Made by a program: the position numbers and the translations under genes
Assembly (NCBI GenBank): GCA_963930775.1
Contig: OZ005699.1
Span: forward strand, 1,633,501-1,697,500
Direction of reading: 5' to 3'
Length of the DNA: 64,000 nt
DNA from: Cliona cf. orientalis
Taxonomy: Eukaryota > Porifera > Demospongiae > Clionaida > Clionaidae
Shown here: positions 56,401 through 64,000 of the stretch, one piece after another
Layout of the letters: every line of letters begins with the position of its first letter
How positions within the stretch are numbered: position 1 is the stretch's first letter
Notes under the pieces: model-generated
What the model was told of the DNA's origin: nothing
Seen by the model: only the letters and a program-made list of their open reading frames with translations
Database searches by the model: none

Positions 56401-58885
56401 GTGCATGCTAACCTGGGACTGTGTACTTGCCCAGGACATTTCCAGCGACATATGTACAAATATAATACCGTAGATCGGGATATTTTCGCCAGTAAAATAT
56501 TTCACTTGTAAATTTTTCGTGTAGTCTAATTTTCGCCGCCAGGCTGAACTTGGTATAGGTCGGCATACATTACTCAAATATTTCGCGCGTTTAATTTTCG
56601 CCACCTAAGCAACTAGCGAAAAATTTTTAACGGTAAAAATTTCCCGATCTACGGTACTCACTGCAATGACAGCCATGAACCTCTTTGCTTGTAGCTCCTT
56701 TGCCATCTTACTGACGAGGTCGTAACTGATGATATTGATAAGACCGCTGGTTGCTGAGATCTTGGTGGACAGAACAACATTCATATCGGCTTCACTCAAC
56801 GAAGGTAGCCACTGTTTGAAAGCCTGAAGAATATTAGTAGTGAAATAATGGTCAAAAAAGTACATTTTAGAGCTAGCTATATAGAAAGATACATGCACTC
56901 AATACAGAATATTGCATCACAGACTCCAATAGAATGTTCAAGAGCCTTAAGTAATTTCTTCTTAACATTAAATTATACAGTCGATGGCAAATGATGTAGG
57001 TAGTTATAACTAAAGAACACTTATTGAGGCTATGATCATTGTTCTGGAGTACCTCTGCCCAAGTGAGTCGCACTGAAGATGGGCACACGACCAGGAGAGG
57101 CCAGTCAGATCGATAGTGAGACATCACAGCAATCGCCTGGAGGGTCTTACCCAGCCCCATGTCATCAGCTATCAGGACCCGCCCATCACGAACCACAGAA
57201 AACCTTATTATAAAGTAGTGGAGGCACATACATGTACATGTAGTCGAATAAGCATAACAATCACTCAGCTAATTGCTGCTAATTATTGGGCCCAATATAA
57301 TAATAATAGAACCTTTATTATAATTATACAGGGATATACTATGGTGGTAAATTGTATATTGACTAGTTGACTGCACTGTACGTAAAAGCAAAATTTAAGC
57401 TAGTATAATAACATGACACTATAATATATTATAGGTACATACTCTACTCCATCTCTTTGGAACTGCATGAGAGTGGAAGATAGTTTAGCTTCAACTCTGG
57501 ACCAGTCCATTCCAGTGGAAGGTGGATTGGGAATGGGACCTTTCCTCTGCTTAAGGCGCTGGAACAGACTGATCACCGGTCTCGGAATCAGACTCAGGTC
57601 CACAAATTTGCACTCCTTCTTCAAAGTATCAACTACAGAAATATACAATAAGGAACATCAAAACAGTCAAAAATTTACCGAGAGTTCCGTAATCTTCAAC
57701 CCCAAAACTCCATGTTGCTGTTTTGGCCTCTGAAATGAAATAGCTCTAGGTCAAATTATGAAAATTAAGAGCAATGAGATATATTACCGTATTTCTTCTA
57801 AAAATTCGGCATGAAAATAACAATATTGCTTTACCTTCGCCGAATTTTTAGAGGTTAATATTCAACGTTCTGTCTGTGTGCGCATTCCATTCCCGTTTAT
57901 AGCATATAGGCATGACGACCTTTGCCGAAAAATTAGAGACTATATTCAATCATTCGGTAAAGGGTGCCGAATAATTAGAAGGGCCGAATTTTTAGAAGAA
58001 ATACGGTATATGAGCTTACCGTAACACTTTGAGGGCATCTTCTTGAAAATTTCAATGACACAAGTATTATAAGGCACCAGTACCTTGAATTTTGACCTTG
58101 ATACAAGTACCAAACTAGCCTTAATTCTTTGCTGGATTGCTGTGAACTTCTCAGTGACAAGCAAGAAAATCAAATAAAAGGCAAGTAGCAGATAACAGTA
58201 TAGAGTAGAATCGCATCAATCTCTCACATCTGTACACACTCTCTTCCTCCCTCCCTCCTTCCCTCTAGTCTTGTGAACCTGATCACTCCCTCCACAGCGC
58301 TGGATGTATTACATCACCAGCACGCAATACATCCAGTGCCGCGGAGGGAGTGGTCTGGTTCATGAGACTACCTTCCTTCTTCCTCTCTCTCATACACACA
58401 TACCTATGATCCATTATTATCTCCCACTACACTGAAGAGACATCCCCCCCCCCCCCCCCCCCCCAATATAATCACACACACAATCTGTACCATAACTTGG
58501 GTACCTTTTGACTGGACGATGTTGGCACAGCAAATGCTGAAGCAGCCCCAGATCCTCTCACAGCGACAGCAGATGAAGATTGACCATACTTTAGAGAAGG
58601 TGGTCCGATTATTTTGCGTTCATGGGGCTGGTGCTGATTACTGGTAATAGAGGGGCCTGGATTGACAGCTGGGCGCTTGGCAGGTGGGGGACCAAACTCA
58701 GAACACTGTGGGGTCCTAGTAGTAAAGGGAGTGGCAGTGGACCCCACACAGGATGCAGCTTGACTGGTAGATCCGACAGCGGCCAGTGCACGCTTATTGG
58801 AGAGCCTCTGTTGGGCTTGTCTTCTATTTTCCTCCATCCTTTGTATCTGCTCAGAGGAGAGCCCTCCCTCTGGCTTCCCTGCCAT
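53449..58885 (-). CDS. SMARCAL1: SMARCAL1 annealing helicase (905 aa, 18 exons)
   Basis: SNF2-family ATP-driven strand-annealing helicase that remodels stalled replication forks. Exons: 58885-58505, 58149-58020, 57729-57679, 57632-57443, 57203-57053, 56823-56662, 56231-56166, 56037-55894, 55837-55758, 55692-55641, 55583-55494, 55406-55336, 55187-55088, 55022-54899, 54822-54764, 54602-54502, 54427-54340, 54126-53449; all phases agree. The N-terminus ([18 protein letters not shown]) matches the RPA-binding motif. One HARP domain is in exons 2-3 ([22 protein letters not shown]). Helicase motifs: Walker [13 protein letters not shown] box, [40 protein letters not shown]. The last exon is a low-complexity acidic tail ([20 protein letters not shown]). 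Vertebrates have two HARP domains; I find one. Two inverted-repeat elements lie in its introns. Confidence 0.97.
56466..56656. mobile_element. Inverted-repeat element (TACCGTA family 2), 191 bp
   Basis: The ends are TACCGTAGATCGGGA and its exact inverse, continuing imperfectly. It lies in a SMARCAL1 intron and ends six bases from the donor of exon 56823-56662. No coding capacity. Confidence 0.85.
57785..58008. mobile_element. Inverted-repeat element (TACCGTA family 3), 224 bp
   Basis: Perfect 26-bp inverted ends starting TACCGTATTTCTTCTAAAAA. It lies in the SMARCAL1 intron between the two HARP exons, ending 12 bp from the exon-2 donor. It contains a variant of the TGACGACC motif (57,913-57,926). 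Confidence 0.9.
58266..58370. mobile_element. Foldback element in SMARCAL1 intron 1
   Basis: Imperfect inverted arms of about 45 bp: the left has GATCACTCCCTCC and GCTGGATGTATT, the right their inverse AATACATCCAGTGC and GGAGGGAGTGGTC. Confidence 0.7.
58444..58464. repeat. Poly-C tract (21 nt)
   Basis: Run of 21 C in SMARCAL1 intron 1, 40 bp from the exon-1 donor. Confidence 0.95.
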
Positions 58886-58993
58886 CTCGCCTGAGGTGGT
58901 CTGTTACAATACAGTACAGTGTTCAACGTGGGTATTATTAGGTCAAGGGTTTAAAAGTCTAACAGTCAAAGTTCAAAGGTTATCGTACACTAC

Positions 58994-59005
58994 TGCGCAT
59001 GCGCA
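58994..59005. promoter_or_regulatory. NRF-1-like site upstream of SMARCAL1
   Basis: TGCGCATGCGCA is a perfect palindrome matching the NRF-1 consensus, about 110 bp upstream of the SMARCAL1 ATG. NRF-1 sites of this form are common in TATA-less housekeeping promoters; use here is inferred from sequence and position. The word also occurs inside repeats of this window. Confidence 0.5.
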
Positions 59006-59556
59006 CAAGATAACCGCTGGAATACATCTATTTCTGTATTGTCTCAGTGAAATGCTTGGATTGTTCCACCAGCTAATGCAATACTACATCACAGTGATTA
59101 TCCCACCAGCTGTGTTGTTGCCTAGTGTGTCTCGTAAGAATGTAGAAAGCCTGGCTAAGCTGATGAGGATGCTTGAACAAGTCATAATTATTATTCAATA
59201 ATTTCACATTTTTGAACTCGAAAAAAAATTGAGTAAGTAATGATAATAAAAACATTGTTGTGTGCATACATACTACTTTTTTAGCTATAGATCTAAATAT
59301 AAACTTGCATTTCAACAAGAGTTACTTTATTTTGTGTATGGCGTTAATATCTGAGCAAGAAACAATGGCTGCTTACTTATGCTAATAATTATTATGTATA
59401 GCAGCTGAGTTGCACTGTCTAAATTATTAATGTAGTAAAAAAGCAATGCACACACTTTAAAATATAATATCGTAATGAAATCTTAAACAGTATTCAAACA
59501 GTCAATAAATAGCTATAGTTAGCAGTCAAGTTAAATTCTGGTCACTGGTTAAGTAA

Positions 59557-59985
59557 CTAACCAATACGACTCAGCATACAGTTAATGTATTGCTCGAACA
59601 TACTATCGACGCCACTGCCCTTAAGTATATTGAAGAGCATTTGGTACACACTGGCTAAGTTATTGACTGGCGGAGGCTCTGAAGGGGCTTCAATATCCCT
59701 ACAGTAATCATCTTCGGAAATAATAATATCATTTCCAAGGTTTAGTGATTCTTCACCGAGAAATTTCAGTAGCTGGAATGCAAGCTTGCAAAAAGTTTCA
59801 GCCATTTCTTTATCCTTGTTTGAAGCAGAGTCTTCTTGTTGAATAAGAGCTTGTTTAACGATTGACTTGAGCAGCTGATTTTTGAGACCAAGACATGAAT
59901 TTGATTGCGTAGGGGCTGCCTGTGTAGCACAAGTCAGACTCATGCCAACGAGAGAAACTGTAATAGCCACAAATATGATCTTCAT
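59557..59985 (-). CDS. Small secreted protein, 142 aa
   Basis: Single open frame with ATG at 59,985 and stop TAG at 59,557. Signal peptide KIIFVAITVSLVGMSLTCAT with likely cleavage near QAAPT. The mature part is mainly helical by pattern, with four cysteines (SCLG, FCKL, YCRD, NCML) and an acidic, Pro-rich middle. A TATA-like TATAAG sits about 75 bp upstream (near 60,057) and a CCAAT-type word closer. I do not recognise the family; its length and layout suit a secreted peptide or small effector. It stands alone between SMARCAL1 and the last receptor gene. Confidence 0.7.
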   Translation of the reverse strand: MKIIFVAITVSLVGMSLTCATQAAPTQSNSCLGLKNQLLKSIVKQALIQQEDSASNKDKEMAETFCKLAFQLLKFLGEESLNLGNDIIISEDDYCRDIEAPSEPPPVNNLASVYQMLFNILKGSGVDSMFEQYINCMLSRIG

Positions 59986-61008
59986 CGTTAATTATTTTGC
60001 ACGATTGGATAGCTAAGAGTTGTTTTTTTTCCACACTGCCCATGCAACATGCACTTATACATAGGCTGCAGTTGAGTTCTTAATTACAGTGTTTCTCCTT
60101 ATAATATTATTGTTATGAGGACTTAATTATTGTATCATTAAATTTGTCATCAATTGAAGGCTCGTTTAAGTATCATTCTAGATCTACACAAACACAACAG
60201 AGAGTGCAGGCTGATACTTAGAAATGAACAAAGAGGCGGATGAGCTATAATAGTGCTATAATTATGAGATAAAAATGGGAACATAATTATAATAGTCATA
60301 TTGAAGGTAATCAATTATAGCTGCAGTTTCGAAATAATAATCATGATTTGGGAGTTGTTTTTGTGTGCAGATTTGAATGCTTTGACTAGACTCTTGATCA
60401 GTCATTTAGCTGATTTTTAAAAAGATTATTAAAAACATTGAAGGTGATCAGAAAAATCACAAGTTGGGAGTTGTACTTGTGCAGCTACAAATTTATGATC
60501 AATAAGTCCATGCCATAAGCTTGATGATAGCTATAGTGCACCCAAGAGGAAACTACTTCAGCAAAATTAATGATACTTGATCTAATGCTTAAACATCAAA
60601 AAGTTGGGAGTAGTGTGCTGTGTGCACTGGTACTGTTACATGTACATGGCTTCAAAATTTTTAACTTGTGTACTGGCACACACACACACACTCACACACA
60701 CACTCACACACCACCTTCATTATGAACAGCAACTAGCTACTTGAGAGATTATAGATTTCAAATTGCCAGACGTTGAACGCTACACCTCATGCACCTTTTC
60801 ACAATAACACCTTCTTTGTTGTAGCTATTAGCTGCCTATGTCTTCCTGAGACATCGATTAATAGCTAATTTCACTCTAAATCTTCAATAACAATGCATTA
60901 TTAATTTTTGAAGCAGTGAGGTGTGATCAGCAATCTCAAACAGTAAAAATAATGTATGAAACAACTAGCTACATATGATATTAATATTGTGATACAAAAC
61001 TAAGAAAA
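59986..61008. other. Intergenic
   Basis: AT-rich; contains a CA/CTCA microsatellite at about 60,677-60,714. I see no gene or transposon. Confidence 0.6.
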
Positions 61009-61410
61009 AACTAGAGCTCTGTAGAGCACATACCCCGCGCGCTCTGTAGCCACTATAGCGTACGTAGTATTGCAACACTCTGAGGCATATATGTAGCTGT
61101 TTTCATGACGTGACGACCCTTTCCAACAGCGTGCTTGAGCATGCGCAATTGCATCCGCATTTTATTATGCTAAAAGAGTGGGTGTGGTCGATAAACCACA
61201 GGCATGCTGAACAGAAATGCACAATTTATAGCACTAGTAAGCCTTTTTGAGAAATTCGAAGCGCGTACAAACCAGTTTTTCACCGATATCTACCGATGGG
61301 TTGTGCTTATAGCACACACAGACGCCTAGAACTCGAGATCTGGCGATTTTCGTGCCGACAACAGACGGACAAACCGATTGCTTTACCCCTTGCGCATGCG
61401 CGCGGGGTAA
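61009..61410. mobile_element. Element X, uninterrupted copy (about 400 bp)
   Basis: Starts AACTAGAGCTCTGTAGAGCA and ends GCGCATGCGCGCGGGGTAA; near its ends it has inverted TACCCCGCGCGC/GCGCGCGGGGTA. It shares both ends with the DIRS-interrupted copy at 25 kb. It includes a degenerate TGACGACC motif (61,111-61,124). No coding capacity. Confidence 0.75.
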
Positions 61411-61490
61411 TAATATAGCTACAATGTCATGTATACTCACACTATTCTGTTTTATAATTCTTATTATTTATGTCAGGCATAATGTTAGAG

Positions 61491-64000
61491 TTAGGTGGAA
61501 GGAACTGATATGACAGTAGTGATTGGAGCAACCTCTTGTGGGTTCTCCACTACATCTGACAGCAGCTGCGCCTGTTGATCATCATGGTCCATCAGAGGAC
61601 GAAACCTCCTTTTGAACTTCATACGGATCCTTCTGCACAAATCTGTGCTTACTGCTTGTTTAGACACATGATAGGCTATGATTAATAGAAAAAGGATGAG
61701 GAAAATTCCACCAGATAAGTCTGCAACTAGCTGTTGGTTACCGCCGGTCATCATGTTGTGAGATGTGGCCACTGATAGTATGCCAAGATTCAAGAGGAAC
61801 ACACCCTCCAGAATATCAATGTACCAGTTCTTGTAGACACGTCCAGTAAAAACTCGAGTGAGGGTGACGATTGCAAGCAGAGAGGTGGTGACGGCCATTA
61901 CAGTAACACTGGAATTTCTAAATGCGCTGGTTGCAAATACTAGGAAGAGTATACACCGCAAAATAAGAAAAATACCCGTCCAATATTGGTAACTAGGGTT
62001 GTAGGCAACAGTATAAGTATCAACGAATGATTTTATCCTATAATCCTCGTACCAGTCAGTAAAGACTTTTCTAAGTTGTGCTTTAAGTTTAGAGTCATTG
62101 ATCTTCTCTCCTGAGATATTCTGTAGCCATGGCCCTGCCATCAAAAGGAAATTGTAAGGCAGGAAGAGTAGCACAAAGAAGAGGAGTGCAAATATGAAGA
62201 GAGCCAGATGTTTTCCTCGAAGGTAAGGAACATTTCCATCGTAAAGCCACACTGTGGATGTCTGTCCGTGAGGAAGCTGTAAAGTTGCAAAGTAGAAAAC
62301 TGTGATTACAGTTCGAAGCAGCTTGGCGTAGGAGAGGAGGATGAGAGTTGCTAAAACAGCCACAGGATTGGACCCCACCCTCTTAGTCACCCAAGCTGAG
62401 CGACGACTGATGATAATGAGTATCACTATCAGCATCCAGATGTAGAATGGGAATAGAAATTGGAGCCAAGTGTAGCCGTACATGTCCATTCCACTGTAGA
62501 AACAAGTACTGAATCCAAAGTCTAGATTTAGCCAAGATATGAACACTCTTAGCCATCCATCCTGTGGAATAAAGATATCCCTGTTTGCATCGACAATATT
62601 GGCATAGAATACTAGACCATTCAGGGTCCCGGATGCAACTGTCATCTTCAGTAATATCAGGAGAACTACCAGGATAATTCCCACGAAAGCAAAGAGAAGT
62701 AATAGCCCAAATGTAACAGCTGGATTGGTCTTTGAACAGTCTGAGCACTGTACATCACCAAATGTAAGGCTGTAATTCACCATACACTGGCCACAGATAG
62801 TACCTGAGCGATTGTGAGCACAGTTTGTCCGGATTCTGCAACGTAAAATTCACAGTCTCTTTTATACAATAGTCAAAAGGGCAGTTTGGAAATGACATTA
62901 TTCCTACGTAACTCCCATTATCATCATACAGTCCTCCTACCCAGAAATTGCCACCATTTTGTATCGATTCATCATCAATATTACACGTTGTCGTATACCT
63001 CAATAGATCCGCTTCACATATGCACTCATCTCCCACCAACTGAAACCCATCAGGGCATGGTCCAAATTCAAATTTCATTACTACTGCCGCACTTCCCAGT
63101 TTATTACATGGTCCTTCAGCATAGAGGGTCAAATTAATATGTGATGCTTGGGTGAAAACACGGTAATTAAGTGTTGTACATGAGTCATTCGTTAGTTGGC
63201 TGCTTTGAAATGATCCCAGTCGCACTTGATCATGAGCTCCAGTAAAACTTGATTTAGAAATTTCTGCCCTTACAGTTGAAGATATTGGCTTCAGAAGCTG
63301 ATTAAGGCCAGCAACAGACACTGTAGATAATTTTCCAGGAATAGTTTTTATGGTAATAGTTGAATATTCACGCAGTCTCGTTGTTGTAATTGGCGTATCA
63401 TTTTTACAGAACACAACTTGATAAGGATTTGAAGTGACGTTACGTATAGAATCATCGGTGTGAAACAAATTGATGAACGTCTTAGCCGCATTTTCTCGAT
63501 TACATCTTTCAAGATTTCCTCCAAATATAACATTTCCAACATCACTTGCTATGTTTCCGATATTTGTGACATCAACATTGATTGGTTTACTGAAGAAACA
63601 CTCAGTTCGTACTGACAAAGGTACAATAATAAAGGGTATATCTGCGTCGTCCAAGCAATCGATTGCATTGAGAATATCATCGTGGTGAAAAATTGCTCCC
63701 CTTTCTGCTCTGTTGTGGTCAAAAATTACGGATAAATCGCTGAAATGAATAACCGTAAGTATTCCTAAAGAGATTACACCTCCAGCATTTGCACTGTTGT
63801 TGGCATAGACATGACTGCCATGGAAAGATAGTTCACTGTATAGAGCACAAATTGCGCCACCTCTGCCGAAAGCAGAATTAGATATGAAGGAAAAATTACC
63901 ATCAAAAGATAGCATACTTCGAAGGGAAAATACAACCCCACCATTACTGAATATATTATTATGGTTAGTAAACTTGTAATTACCATACATATTGATGGAG
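61491..64000 (-). pseudogene. Beta-helix multi-span receptor, partial and frameshifted
   Basis: Fifth family member, entering from the right edge. One frame (63,990-about 62,830) gives beta-helix repeats (GRGGAICALYSELSFHG), the Cys motif (CPDGFQLVGDECIC) and a glycine/Trp motif. The next frame continues as CAHNRSGTICGQCMVNYS, equivalent to HSGVLCGGCREGYS, then about ten membrane spans (NGLVFYANIVDANRD, FPFYIWMLIVILII, GNVPYLRGKHLALF) to the stop at 61,491. The shift lies between about 62,815 and 62,845; it could be a mutation, a sequencing error or, less likely, a tiny intron. The N-terminus is outside the window. If the shift is an error, this is an intact gene. Confidence 0.85.

Overview
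The window is nuclear DNA of an animal. Genes have many short exons with GT-AG introns; there are CT/GA and CA microsatellites and dense inverted-repeat elements. The myosin X-like gene, the unusual beta-helix membrane proteins and the death-fold multidomain genes fit a demosponge, perhaps an Amphimedon-like species. That assignment is an inference from gene content; I saw no diagnostic marker.

Layout. 1-15,698 (+): the 3' part (34 exons) of a myosin X-type unconventional myosin, carrying an Asp tRNA in one intron and a likely small antisense secreted-protein gene in another. 16,215-24,708 (-): gene KD-A, a six-exon gene for a beta-propeller (kelch-like), death-fold, coiled-coil and Death-domain protein. 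One of its introns is swollen by a 2.6 kb tandem array and a 0.8 kb palindrome. 25,353-31,640: a DIRS-order, Ngaro/PAT-like tyrosine-recombinase retrotransposon with split direct repeats, inserted in an older short element. 31,803-38,041: 3' remnant of a membrane-protein gene, a decoy copy of the myosin 3' end, and KD-B, a decayed copy of KD-A with a LINE in an intron. 38,513-49,117 (-): two intact, intronless genes for about 1,290-residue proteins (signal peptide, right-handed beta-helix, Cys-rich segment, about ten membrane spans), separated by broken fragments of both families. 50,084-52,850 (-): KD-C. 53,449-58,885 (-): SMARCAL1, 18 exons. 59,557-59,985 (-): a small secreted protein. 61,491-64,000 (-): a fifth, frameshifted member of the membrane family, cut by the window edge.

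The main structural result is a tandem duplication. The segment from the last intron of the myosin gene through KD and into the middle of the membrane-receptor gene was copied head to tail, and the junction lies at about 32,676-32,681. Together with further fragments near 43-44.9 kb this gives a cluster in which two lineage-specific families, an intracellular propeller/Death protein and a surface beta-helix/multi-span protein, are duplicated together on one strand. I infer, without direct evidence, that they may work as a recognition and signalling pair. Mobile elements can be dated relative to the duplication because paralogous empty sites are present.
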